Positions 42,662 to 51,861 of a stretch of DNA of 64,000 bases are shown here, piece by piece. The notes beneath the pieces were generated by a model. The model saw only the letters and a list, made by a program, of their open reading frames with translations, was not told where the DNA came from and made no database searches. Source of the DNA: an uncultured Muribaculaceae bacterium (GTDB taxonomy: Bacteria > Bacteroidota > Bacteroidia > Bacteroidales > Muribaculaceae); assembly GCA_910578075.1 (NCBI GenBank), contig CAJTPK010000014.1:20299-84298 (forward strand), given 5' to 3'. The translations under genes and the position numbers were made by a program. Position 1 is the stretch's first letter. Every line of letters starts with the position of its first letter.

Positions 42662-44590
42662 TCAAAATGTTCTGAAAGGGATCAATGGCATGCCGTTCAG
42701 TCCTGCCACGTTGCAAATCGGATTGTCAGCCCAGCCATATCGGGCGCCTACCGGAACTGCTTTCATCTTGGCTTGAAGAAATACCTTGTTGCCGGAAATC
42801 TTGGCATCGGCTTCATAGAACTCGCCGTCGGCTCCCTCTATAACAAAACCTTTGGCTTTACCATCCTTTGCCACTACCGGCTCACTGAGTTCGATCACGA
42901 CACTGTCACCAATAATTTCATATCCTTTGAATTCCGGATGATGATAGTCCCCCTTTCCATAGGTGTCGGTCATGGCAAGCATTGCGAGCCGACGTCCCAC
43001 TTCCTGTTTGTTTTTGGGATGTATATCATCGGCAAGTCCGATATCCACTGCGGATATCAGTCCAACTCCGTCCATTCTGGCTGCCTGCGCCTGTGCCTCG
43101 CGTATTTTCGCCCATCTCGATTTCTGCTGGAAAACCATCGGTTCGCGGAAGTTCGCCAGCTGAACGATATAGAAAGGAAAATCCTTGTTCCACACTTCTC
43201 GCCAGCTGCGGATCATAGTCTGAAGCAATGCGGAATAATTGTCAGGATTCTTTTCATTGTTCTCTCCCTGATACCATATCACCCCCTTGATAGGGAATTG
43301 TGTCACTGGAGCTACCATGGCATTGTAAAGAAGAGTGGGATAATGGAGGACATCGCCGGGAGAAAGCGGACGGCTGCTTACCTGCGACAGCTCGGTGCCC
43401 TTCCTGAAAAGCCAATCGCCTGCAAGCGACAGTGATTCGGATCCGCACTCAAGTTTGAGATCTTCCGGGGCACCATAGATGCCTCCTCCTCCTCCAAAGT
43501 CGACTACGCGAACTGTAATCAGCAAAGATTGTTGGTTATTGAGATCTTGGGATATATCGTAAACGCGCTTTTTCAGATGTCCGTCGGTCTTCCCGATCTC
43601 CTTGCCGTTTACATACGTTATATCGTAATCATCGATTGTTCCAAGAGATAGTTTCAGTGGTTTTCCAACCCATGAGGCTGGAATCTCCACCCTCTTCTGC
43701 AACCATGCAGAACCATCAAAATCGTAACCCTTTCGCTCCCAAAGCGTGGGCAGCGACATCAGATCCCATCCATCTCCTGTCTGCGACATATCAACCCATA
43801 ACGGTTTCCTTTCCGACATGCCTTCATCCAGACTGTCAAACTGGTTGAACCAATCATCCGTCTGTCTGCGGTAAAGCGCTTCAAGATTTTCGCGGACAAA
43901 TCCACATTCCGCCATAGACGCGACTTTATCACTGAATCCTTTAACATTACCGAGATGAGTGGCAGGAGTCCAGCATTCAGCGTTAGTTCCGCCCCATGAA
44001 CTGTCGATCAATCCGATCGGGATATTTAGCTCTTTCTGAAGCTGACGTCCGAAGAAATATGCTGTGGCGGAAAATTCATCGACCTTGCCGGGACCGCACA
44101 ACGCCCAGCCATCAGTGTCAGTTGAAAAATCAGATACCGGCTGATAAGTGAATGCATCATGAATTTCGAGCAGACGGATATCAGGATTCGATGAATTTGC
44201 AATCTCCTTTTCATAATCCATCACCTTTCCCCAACCGGCAAGCGGCATCTCCATGTTGGACTGTCCGGAGCAGAACCAGACATCGCCCGACATCACATTG
44301 CGGAGCACAAGTTTTTTACCATCGCTCACGGTTATGGTATAGGGACCTCCTGCCTCCGGTGTGGGAATTTCTATGCGGAATCTCCCATCGGCATCCGCCT
44401 TGGTGGAAAACTTACTGTCTGACCAGCTTGCCTTGACGCTCACTTCCCGACCGGGGCGCGCCTTGCCGGCTACAGGAAGCATGTCATTTCGCTGCACCAC
44501 CATGTTATCCGAAAAATAAGCAGGTAGTGTTACATCGGCAGATGCCGACATCACAAACAAAGAGGCGAGTATTAAACCAATATTTCTCAT
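42662..44590 (-). CDS. Sialate O-acetylesterase-type SGNH esterase
   Basis: A 642-residue protein with a signal peptide (ILASLFVMSASA). The catalytic blocks are FCSGQSNMEMPLAGW (nucleophile Ser), IPIGLIDSSWGGTNAECWTP, VIWYQGENN and the late DIHPKNKQEVGRRLA (Asp and His). Between them is a beta-sandwich insert of the GH2 jelly-roll kind (about 280-390; DGSAWLQKRVEIPASWVGKP, DDYDITYVNGKEIG). Such enzymes remove acetyl esters from sialic acids or, in plant-glycan PULs, from acetylated polysaccharides. Since no sialidase or other sialic-acid gene is present, the second role is more likely here. It starts 24 bases after the regulator's stop. Confidence 0.88.
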   Translation of the reverse strand: MRNIGLILASLFVMSASADVTLPAYFSDNMVVQRNDMLPVAGKARPGREVSVKASWSDSKFSTKADADGRFRIEIPTPEAGGPYTITVSDGKKLVLRNVMSGDVWFCSGQSNMEMPLAGWGKVMDYEKEIANSSNPDIRLLEIHDAFTYQPVSDFSTDTDGWALCGPGKVDEFSATAYFFGRQLQKELNIPIGLIDSSWGGTNAECWTPATHLGNVKGFSDKVASMAECGFVRENLEALYRRQTDDWFNQFDSLDEGMSERKPLWVDMSQTGDGWDLMSLPTLWERKGYDFDGSAWLQKRVEIPASWVGKPLKLSLGTIDDYDITYVNGKEIGKTDGHLKKRVYDISQDLNNQQSLLITVRVVDFGGGGGIYGAPEDLKLECGSESLSLAGDWLFRKGTELSQVSSRPLSPGDVLHYPTLLYNAMVAPVTQFPIKGVIWYQGENNEKNPDNYSALLQTMIRSWREVWNKDFPFYIVQLANFREPMVFQQKSRWAKIREAQAQAARMDGVGLISAVDIGLADDIHPKNKQEVGRRLAMLAMTDTYGKGDYHHPEFKGYEIIGDSVVIELSEPVVAKDGKAKGFVIEGADGEFYEADAKISGNKVFLQAKMKAVPVGARYGWADNPICNVAGLNGMPLIPFRTF

Positions 44591-44614
44591 TTTTAAACAA
44601 CTTCTAAATAGTTT

Positions 44615-46249
44615 CTAAGCTTTTGGAATTGACATTATGCGGGTTTCGAATTCTGATTTGTCGACGATTACCCGAGCTTTTATCTTTGCCTTGTAGACAT
44701 AGATGGTGTTGACCGACAATCCCAGATATTTGGCAATCTCCGCAGAGCTTGTAAAACCAAGCCGCATGAGGGCAAAGATGCGTATCTCAGTAGGAAGACG
44801 CCCGTCGTCGAGAGTTATCTGCGCGTCGGGATGAAACATTTTGTTGAGTTCATCGATAAAGTTCGGGAAAAGTCGCAAGAAGGCGGAATCGAAGCTTGTG
44901 AAACTGCGGGCAAGTTCCTCCTGAGTGCCCATATCCTCAAGCATAGTCGCGACTTCACCATATTTCTTGGCGTTCAGCTTGGACAGCGCTTTGCGGCTTT
45001 TTCCCTCCACCTCATTGGCAAATTCAGTTTTCTTGCGCAGTGACTCGATAATATACTGACTCTTTATCTCATCAGTCTCTTTCAGCCGGGTGTTGAGATC
45101 AACAAGATTCCCGTTGGCAATTTCAAGTTCCGAGTTTTTACGGTTGATCTCTTTATTACTCTCTATCAGGCTGGCGTTTTTCTTCCTGAGTTTCACCAAC
45201 AGCAGGAGCACGACAATGAGCATGAGACCGAAGAACAACAGAGATATGAAAAGCAACGAACGTTGCGAGGATATCTTATTATGATGCGCTGCGTTGATTG
45301 CCGGCATTATGGTGTTGATTTCCGACATCCTCAGTCTTGAGTTATAGGTCTTGGCGTCAGCGGAGGCAAGATTTATATATCGGCTCGCACGCTCTATATC
45401 TCCGATCTGGAGCATCAACGTGGCGAGATTACGCGCTGACGTGGTCTCCTTCACCGATGACCTGAGGTCGCATATCACAGACATCGCAAAGCAATAGATC
45501 GCAGAGTCCGTCTTATTATGAAAGGCATACGACTGGCCCATAGTAGAATAACTCTTCGCTTTCTGGTAATCGCTGAGATTATAGCGCGCCACAAGGGCAC
45601 GGCTCATCGCTAATGCCTTGTCGTCCGAGAAATTCCCCACCCGCTGCTTTTCAAGCTTGGCGAGGTCATAATTATATGTGTTGACTCCTGCCAATGAGAT
45701 TATACTGTCATAGCAGGCAATACGCCGGCTTTTATAGTTTTTTGAAAGATCCGCGTCAGAACCTGCGAATGACTCCATATTATGCAGCAGCGATGCTGCC
45801 GAAAAGTAATAGCCTATGCGTTCTCCGGGTGGCAGCAATATCGGATCCATACTTTTGTATGTCTCCATTCCTTCGTTAAAGAAACCCACACGTGAGAAGC
45901 AGGAAAGAAGGGCTGCCTGCGCCTGCACCCGCATCAACTCACTTCCTGCCTGCGCTGCAAGATCCTCCATCCTGCGCGCATAACAATAGGCTGAATCATA
46001 TTGATAGGTAAGGTATTCTTCGTAAAGTGACTTGTATGTGTCAAACAGGCTCTGCCGGTCGGGGGCTGCCTTAACAGCCCGACGAAGATTGTCAATCCTG
46101 TATTCTTTAGGGAGACGGTATTCAGTTTCTGCTATGGAGATCTCTCTATCGAGTACCTGCAGAATGGAGTCGACCATACTTGCAGATGCATAAGTATCGC
46201 CTCCCCAGCAAATTAAGAGCGCAACAACAATAACGATCTGTATTTTCAT
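44615..46249 (-). CDS. TPR-membrane regulator with HTH, DUF6377 type
   Basis: A 544-residue protein from ATG 46249 (MKIQIVIVVALLICWGGDTYA, a signal sequence); an in-frame ATG five codons upstream is also possible. The periplasmic part (about 25-340) is built of TPR-like helices. A transmembrane helix (SLLFISLLFFGLMLIVVLLL) and a coiled coil follow. The C-terminal end carries a LuxR/SpoIIE-type helix-turn-helix (RIFALMRLGFTSSAEIAKYL, GLSVNTIYVYKAKIKAR). This is the layout I know as DUF6377 regulators, which are one-protein transmembrane sensors linked to PULs in Bacteroidota. It sits between the GH43-GH3 gene and the esterase, and is the only regulator in the PUL, so it probably senses the glycan and activates susC. 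Confidence 0.82.
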   Translation of the reverse strand: MKIQIVIVVALLICWGGDTYASASMVDSILQVLDREISIAETEYRLPKEYRIDNLRRAVKAAPDRQSLFDTYKSLYEEYLTYQYDSAYCYARRMEDLAAQAGSELMRVQAQAALLSCFSRVGFFNEGMETYKSMDPILLPPGERIGYYFSAASLLHNMESFAGSDADLSKNYKSRRIACYDSIISLAGVNTYNYDLAKLEKQRVGNFSDDKALAMSRALVARYNLSDYQKAKSYSTMGQSYAFHNKTDSAIYCFAMSVICDLRSSVKETTSARNLATLMLQIGDIERASRYINLASADAKTYNSRLRMSEINTIMPAINAAHHNKISSQRSLLFISLLFFGLMLIVVLLLLVKLRKKNASLIESNKEINRKNSELEIANGNLVDLNTRLKETDEIKSQYIIESLRKKTEFANEVEGKSRKALSKLNAKKYGEVATMLEDMGTQEELARSFTSFDSAFLRLFPNFIDELNKMFHPDAQITLDDGRLPTEIRIFALMRLGFTSSAEIAKYLGLSVNTIYVYKAKIKARVIVDKSEFETRIMSIPKA

Positions 46250-46284
46250 GAAAAAACTTCTCATCAAATAAAATCTATGTAAAC

Positions 46285-46322
46285 AACCGGCCATCCCTGC
46301 TTGGGACAGTGGATAGCCGGTT
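46285..46322 (-). terminator. Hairpin between the GH43-GH3 gene and the regulator
   Basis: Stem AACCGGCCATCC / GGATAGCCGGTT with one mismatch and a 14-base loop. On the minus strand it is followed by GTTTAC, a poor T run, so termination may be partial. Confidence 0.45.
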
Positions 46323-46347
46323 TTTAAGAGCCGGGCGATTCCCCGGC

Positions 46348-49300
46348 TCACTTACCCGTAGAAGAGGCGAGGACAAACGAGGCGTTCTGCAGGTTGGCGG
46401 TGTTTGGACCTACAAGAACCTCGAAGCCACCGGGCTCTGCCACGTGCTCAAGATCATAGTTATAGAACTTCAACATTTCGGGAGTAACCGTGAAGGATAC
46501 TTCGCAAGTCTCGCCAGGCTTAAGCGTCAGACGCTTGAAACCTTTCAGCTCCATAACAGGAGGCGCAATCGACCGCTCCTTATCACGGATATACATCTGA
46601 ACTATCTCATCTCCGGCTACCTTACCGGTATTGGTAACATTAAACCGGACTTCAATTTTGCCGTCCATACCCATCTCTGTGGCTGAAAGAACAGGCTCGC
46701 TATAATCAAACGTGGTGTAGCTCAAACCATAACCGAAAGGATACAGCGGATGGTTCGGAATCTCAAAATAACAGCTCGCATATCTTTTATATTTTCCGAT
46801 ATCTTTCTTCATCGGGCGCCCTGTGTTGAGATGGTTGTAGTATACAGGAATCTGACCCTCGTTGTAAGGGATTGACATTGTAAGCTTGCCGGAAGGAGAC
46901 ACATCTCCGAACACCACGTCTGCAATAGCATCCGCAGCTTCCGAGCCACCGAACCATACATTCATTATCGCGGGAATATTCTCGCTCTCCCAGGTCATTA
47001 TCGTCGGTCGGCCGGAGAAATTCAGCAATACTATCGGTTTGCCGGTCTCGACCAAAGCTTTGAGCAGACGCATCTGAGTGTCGGGCATACCGAGCTGGCT
47101 GCGGCTGCTCGCTTCTCCTGAATGTTGTCCGCCTTCACCGAGAGCCGCCACAATGATATCCGCTTGCTTGGCGACTTCGAGAGCTTCAGCAAGCATCTCC
47201 TCATCACTGCGGCTATCGCGTATAGTCATTCCGTCACATGTGGCTCCTTTCTCCTGATGTGGATCCGAGATGATATTGGCACCTTTGGCGTAGAGTACCT
47301 CGGCTTTGCCTCCGAGAGCCTCCTTAAATCCGTTAAGCACGGATTTGAATCCGCTGATATCCGCGCCCATAGCCCATGTTCCCGCCATATTGGTGCCGGC
47401 ATCGGCAAGCGGACCGATAAGAGCTATCTTACCTTTCTTCGCGAGAGGGAGAAGATTTCCTTCATTTTTCAGAAGCACGAAGCTTTTACGAGCCATGTCG
47501 CGTGCGGCTGCACGGTGGGCAGAAGTGTAGATTTCTGTCTTCTCCTTGCTGATATCGTTATATTTATAGGGATTATGGAAGAGACCAAGCTTGTATTTGG
47601 CATCAAGCATACGATAGACTGCCCGGTCAAGATCCTCCATGGTTATGTCTCCTTTCTCAAGCGCATTCTTCAGATTCTTCGAAAAATACTCGGAACACAT
47701 ATCCATATCTGTACCTGCCTTCAAGGCAGCGATTGCGTTGCCATATCCTTCACCGAATCCGTGAACCTCCATCTCCCCTATCGAATTGTAATCTGTCACC
47801 ACAAAACCGTCAAATCCCCACTGGTTGCGGAGCAGATCGGTAAGAAGCCACTTGTTGGCTGTGGCATGCTTGCCGTCAACAAGATTGAAGGAGCTCATCA
47901 CAGAGCCGACACCTTCCTCGACAGCAGCCTTGTAAGGTTCGAGATATTCATTATACATACGCTGACGGCTCATGTCGACAGTGTTGTAATCACGTCCTGC
48001 CTCTGAAGCTCCGTACAGGGCGAAGTGCTTCATACATGCCATGACATTATCGTCTTTCGAATAGTCGCCTTGATAACCGCGCACCATCGCCTTTGCCACC
48101 TGAGCACCGAGGTACGGATCCTCTCCTGCCCCTTCGGCGACACGACCCCAGCGCGGATCGCGTGATATGTCAACCATCGGACTGTAGACCCAGTTTATTC
48201 CTGCGGCTGACGCTTCATGCGCCGCCACATGAGCCGAGTTCTCTATGCCTGCCATATCCCACGTGCACGACAGGGCGAGAGGTATCGGGAAAGTTGTCTG
48301 GTAGCCATGGATCACATCCATACCTACGATCAACGGTATACCCAAACGGCTTTTCTCGATTGCAAGTTTCTGAAGATTAAGGATCTTTTCAGCACCCTTT
48401 ATATTCAACACGCCTCCTATGAGACCACGTGACACAAGATCCTCGGCATTGACGTATGTAGGTTTACCGGTAATAATGTCACCGTAGGGGATAAGATTAA
48501 GCTGTCCTATCTTTTCGTCAACGGTCATTTTTGACATAAGCTGCCGCAGAAATTTCTCTTTTTCCGTATCTGTCTTGGCGGCACGCTGATTCTCGGCGGT
48601 CAGCAAACGCGGTTTCACCCCGTCCTTCGTAATCTTCACCGGGATAATGTCACCCTTTGAATCGAAAGTCATACGGTCGATGCAGACCTCGCGATGATGA
48701 CCGTTCTTATCACCGGCGGGATGCATATGGTAAACTATGTAATATTCATCTGTGCCGGGGATATTGATCACGGAATGATGACCTGCTCCTGTTCCGAGCT
48801 TGCCATCCGCCTCAAGGATGCGTCCTTTTGACACAAACGGGCCGAAAGGGGAATCAGACACAGCGTAATTCACGAAATAATTAGCTCTTTTCCAGTTCCC
48901 TTCGCTCCACATGAAATAATACTTTCCATTACGTTTGAACATGAAGGGACCTTCTGTATAATTGGCTGGAGTCACCTCTTTATACATCGAACCGTCGGCA
49001 AGCGGAACAAGCGATTTGAAATCATCGGCAAGAGCCACAAGGTTGCAATGCTTCCAACCGCCATAATACATATAATAGCGGCCGTTGTCATCTCGGAACA
49101 CGAACTGGTCGATAGGTTGGGCACCGTTTACAATATCATTTATGAGCGGTTTGCCGATAAGATCCTTATATGGTCCTTCGGGACGATCTGCCACTGCCAC
49201 ACCGATTCCCCCCACTTCACCTTCATGCACATCGTTGGCAGCAAAGAAAAGGTAATACTTGCCATCCTTCTCGATGGCGGCGGGAGCCCACATCGCACTT

Positions 49301-49545
49301 TTTGCCCATTTTACATTCTTATTGGTAAGGACACAGGGATGCTTCTTCCAGGTCTTGAGATCCTTCGATGAGAAAGCATCCAGATAGGTCTGTTCTTCGA
49401 ATGGAAGCGATGATGTCGGGAAAACCCAATAGGTGTCACCGTAGATGACGGCCTCGGGGTCGGCATACCAGCCGGGAAATACAGGATTTGCCGCGTTCAT
49501 AGCGATAGCTACAACTACAGCAAATAGAGTAACTAAAAATCTCAT
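46348..49545 (-). CDS. Bifunctional GH43-GH3 glycoside hydrolase
   Basis: A 1065-residue secreted enzyme with a signal peptide (MRFLVTLFAVVVAIAMNA). The N-terminal domain (about 20-325) is GH43: VFPGWYADPEAVIYGDTYWV holds the catalytic base Asp, AMWAPAAIEKDGKYYLFFAA follows, and GHHSVINI supplies the His seen in this family. The rest is a GH3 enzyme of the BglX/beta-xylosidase type: MTVDEKIGQLNLI (about 340), DPRWGRVAEGAGEDPYLG, GFVVTDYNSIGEM with the nucleophile Asp585, a C-terminal alpha/beta sandwich (ALIGPLADAGTN, LLNFSGRP) and a fibronectin-like end. Together they could act as an arabinosidase or xylosidase plus a beta-glucosidase or beta-xylosidase. It is the first gene of the PUL on the minus strand. 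A TAATTTTG box lies at 49625-49632 upstream. Confidence 0.92.
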   Translation of the reverse strand: MRFLVTLFAVVVAIAMNAANPVFPGWYADPEAVIYGDTYWVFPTSSLPFEEQTYLDAFSSKDLKTWKKHPCVLTNKNVKWAKSAMWAPAAIEKDGKYYLFFAANDVHEGEVGGIGVAVADRPEGPYKDLIGKPLINDIVNGAQPIDQFVFRDDNGRYYMYYGGWKHCNLVALADDFKSLVPLADGSMYKEVTPANYTEGPFMFKRNGKYYFMWSEGNWKRANYFVNYAVSDSPFGPFVSKGRILEADGKLGTGAGHHSVINIPGTDEYYIVYHMHPAGDKNGHHREVCIDRMTFDSKGDIIPVKITKDGVKPRLLTAENQRAAKTDTEKEKFLRQLMSKMTVDEKIGQLNLIPYGDIITGKPTYVNAEDLVSRGLIGGVLNIKGAEKILNLQKLAIEKSRLGIPLIVGMDVIHGYQTTFPIPLALSCTWDMAGIENSAHVAAHEASAAGINWVYSPMVDISRDPRWGRVAEGAGEDPYLGAQVAKAMVRGYQGDYSKDDNVMACMKHFALYGASEAGRDYNTVDMSRQRMYNEYLEPYKAAVEEGVGSVMSSFNLVDGKHATANKWLLTDLLRNQWGFDGFVVTDYNSIGEMEVHGFGEGYGNAIAALKAGTDMDMCSEYFSKNLKNALEKGDITMEDLDRAVYRMLDAKYKLGLFHNPYKYNDISKEKTEIYTSAHRAAARDMARKSFVLLKNEGNLLPLAKKGKIALIGPLADAGTNMAGTWAMGADISGFKSVLNGFKEALGGKAEVLYAKGANIISDPHQEKGATCDGMTIRDSRSDEEMLAEALEVAKQADIIVAALGEGGQHSGEASSRSQLGMPDTQMRLLKALVETGKPIVLLNFSGRPTIMTWESENIPAIMNVWFGGSEAADAIADVVFGDVSPSGKLTMSIPYNEGQIPVYYNHLNTGRPMKKDIGKYKRYASCYFEIPNHPLYPFGYGLSYTTFDYSEPVLSATEMGMDGKIEVRFNVTNTGKVAGDEIVQMYIRDKERSIAPPVMELKGFKRLTLKPGETCEVSFTVTPEMLKFYNYDLEHVAEPGGFEVLVGPNTANLQNASFVLASSTGK

Positions 49546-49791
49546 GATATTTTATGTTTTAAGTAGTTGATCTATTTAAATGAGACCTGGAGTCAGTTCA
49601 AGAGTGTCCAATGCCTGCGTAATGGCAAAATTAAAAAAAACATCAATAACTAATACACACTAAAACCGGTATATATATTTCAAGAGTCACCAATGTTTTA
49701 TAACACCATACTGATCAATTATTTAAAAATTATCATCCGAAATAAAAATTAAGGTCATATGTGACTTTCGCAAGCCCTTTCCCGACTCTGT

Positions 49792-50532
49792 TTAGCAGTT
49801 GAACCGCGCCATGGCATGATAATCATCCTTGACAATGTCATCTTCCTGTGGCTCCAGAAGCTCTCCTTCGGAGGGGAGTCTGAATGAGAGACGCTTGATC
49901 TTCTTTCCGCGTGATAGCCACTGCTGCTCATAGAATGTCTTGATCGACGACACCGGATCGGCAAGACCGGATCCATAAAGATCATCCGTATCCATTATGA
50001 CTTCAAATCCATTCAGCTCTACAAGCCTTCTGGTATACTCGTACAGGAATGGGGAATCCGTCTTCAAATTCACAATCCCTCCTGGACGCAGCAGATTGCG
50101 GTAAAGATTGAGGAAACGCGTTGACGTAAGCCGCTTGCGCGTTTTCTTCATCTGAGGGTCGGGGAATGTTATCCACAGCTCATCCACCTCGGCTGGCACA
50201 AAAAATTGGTCGATATTCTCAATCTCCGCACGAAGGAAGGCGGCATTGGTGATATTCTCCTCTTCCACGGTCTTCGCCCCGCGCCACATACGGGCACCCT
50301 TTATGTCCACTCCGATATAGTTGCGCGCAGGATCGCTCTTTGCCAACCCTACAGTATATTCACCTTTTCCACATCCGAGTTCCATCACAATCGGAGCCTC
50401 TCGCTTGAAAAAACCGGAATTCCAGCTTCCACGATAGGGGAAACCGTTCTTTATCAATTCCTCGCGGGGATATTGAAGCGCACATGCGAATTCACGCATC
50501 TCCGCAAACTTCTTAAGCTTATTCTTTCCCAT
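49792..50532 (-). CDS. trmB: tRNA (guanine-N7-)-methyltransferase TrmB
   Basis: A 246-residue cytoplasmic enzyme that methylates G46 of tRNAs with S-adenosylmethionine. Motifs seen: VMELGCGKGEYTVGLAK (SAM-binding), YIGVDIKGARMWRGAK, ELWITFPDPQMKKTRKRLTS (the family FPDPxxKxxHxKRR segment, with Thr-Arg-Lys-Arg here) and LRPGGIVNLKTDSPFLYEY. It starts at the base after the stop of the LRR gene and ends the rdgB-porZ-LRR-trmB operon. Confidence 0.95.
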   Translation of the reverse strand: MGKNKLKKFAEMREFACALQYPREELIKNGFPYRGSWNSGFFKREAPIVMELGCGKGEYTVGLAKSDPARNYIGVDIKGARMWRGAKTVEEENITNAAFLRAEIENIDQFFVPAEVDELWITFPDPQMKKTRKRLTSTRFLNLYRNLLRPGGIVNLKTDSPFLYEYTRRLVELNGFEVIMDTDDLYGSGLADPVSSIKTFYEQQWLSRGKKIKRLSFRLPSEGELLEPQEDDIVKDDYHAMARFNC

Positions 50533-51861
50533 TTACAGTATCTTCACTATTTTAGTTACCCCTCCTGCCACAATCCTTACTATCAATTCCTTTTCATCGA
50601 AAGTGCCTGCCACGCATGTGTCGCTATCCGGTTTGGCGGAATAAAGCACAATGCCATCCATTGAATACACAGCCACATCATCGATATTGACATTCGATTT
50701 TATAACTATTCCACCGGCTCCCTTCGTCACAGATATCCGGACACCATCGGACACCACACCGGCAATTCCGGTCCCTTCCGATGTTATGCTGAAATCCTTC
50801 CACACGGGAGCATTCCGCCAAGCATCCTCATCACCCTTTGCCACTGACAAGTAAACTTTGCCTACATCAATTCCGGCGAACGCATCTTCAGAGGCTACAG
50901 GTACATCTCCTCCCCTTTCGGAGACATCAACTGCCTTCAGACCGGTTGCGTTACGGAAGGCATTGTTCCTGATTTCCCTGACAGAGGGATGGATGACTAT
51001 CGTATCCACCTTTAGATTTGCATAGGCTCCTTCATCCACCACTTCACCCCCGATATATCCAGTGAGAGTCCGCACGCCGTTATTTGCCATTGCCAAAGCC
51101 GGACTATTGGCGGGCATGCCTGACATCTGCCCGAGCATTCCGTCTCCAAAGAAGGCTCCCTCTCCGATCTTGACACCATTACGCATCGTGACCTCCTCGA
51201 GCGCGGGCATCTCCGCGAAAGCATATTCTCCAATCTCAGACACGCCGGGGATATTCATACGGGTCACGGCACTTTTCATAAAAGCACGGTTCCCTATTGA
51301 GCTGAGCACCGGCGGAAATGATGCATCCGCAAGAGAGACGCATCCATAAAAGCATTGTTCCGGTATGGTCGATACAGAAGTTGTAGTCAGATCCGCAGTT
51401 TTCAGAGATTTGCATAGATAAAACGCCCGATCTCCAATGTAGCGCAGCGATGAAGGAAAATCCACGCGCTCAAGCGGAGTCTCGGCAAATGCAGCTTCCC
51501 CGATAACCGTAAGCGAAGCCGGCAATTTCACCTCCCGCACATTTGTGGAGAATAATGCATAAGGAGGCAACTCTCCATCAGAGAATTCCGTTCGCCCAAG
51601 ATATTTCGAATTCCTCAGCTCCAACCCTTTAACTGTAAGTCCTGAAAGATCGAGACTCACCACTGACTCCGGAAGATATTTCAGAGAAGCGAGGTCAATG
51701 GATGTTACCTCTCCTGTCAATTGAAGTTCAACGGGGTTCGACAATTTCCACTCCTTTACATATCCTGGCAATGCACCGGGAGTCAGCGCCACACTCTCCG
51801 CCAAGGAGGGGATAGCGGCAACCAGGCAGGTCAGTGTATATATGAGATATTTCATAATCAA
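50533..51861 (-). CDS. BspA-like leucine-rich repeat surface protein
   Basis: A 442-residue protein with a signal peptide (LIYTLTCLVAAIPSLA). From about residue 95 it has LRR_5/BspA repeats of about 23 residues (LPASLTVIGEAAFAETPLER, FPSSLRYIGDRAFYLCKSLK, PPVLSSIGNRAFMKSAVTRM). The last 80 residues are a beta-rich end (NIDDVAVYSMDGIVLYSAKP, VRIVAGGVTKIVKIL) similar to a T9SS sorting domain. Such proteins bind host matrix or other bacteria. The ATG at 51861 overlaps the porZ stop by 4 bases, so the two genes are translationally coupled. Confidence 0.85.
   Translation of the reverse strand: MIMKYLIYTLTCLVAAIPSLAESVALTPGALPGYVKEWKLSNPVELQLTGEVTSIDLASLKYLPESVVSLDLSGLTVKGLELRNSKYLGRTEFSDGELPPYALFSTNVREVKLPASLTVIGEAAFAETPLERVDFPSSLRYIGDRAFYLCKSLKTADLTTTSVSTIPEQCFYGCVSLADASFPPVLSSIGNRAFMKSAVTRMNIPGVSEIGEYAFAEMPALEEVTMRNGVKIGEGAFFGDGMLGQMSGMPANSPALAMANNGVRTLTGYIGGEVVDEGAYANLKVDTIVIHPSVREIRNNAFRNATGLKAVDVSERGGDVPVASEDAFAGIDVGKVYLSVAKGDEDAWRNAPVWKDFSITSEGTGIAGVVSDGVRISVTKGAGGIVIKSNVNIDDVAVYSMDGIVLYSAKPDSDTCVAGTFDEKELIVRIVAGGVTKIVKIL

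Noticed and set aside
42632..43435. Long plus-strand ORF of 267 codons
   Set aside because: Antisense to the sialate O-acetylesterase gene; no domain likeness.
47122..48006. Plus-strand ORF of 294 codons
   Set aside because: Antisense to the GH3 part of the GH43-GH3 gene, which contains the catalytic Asp; a shadow frame.
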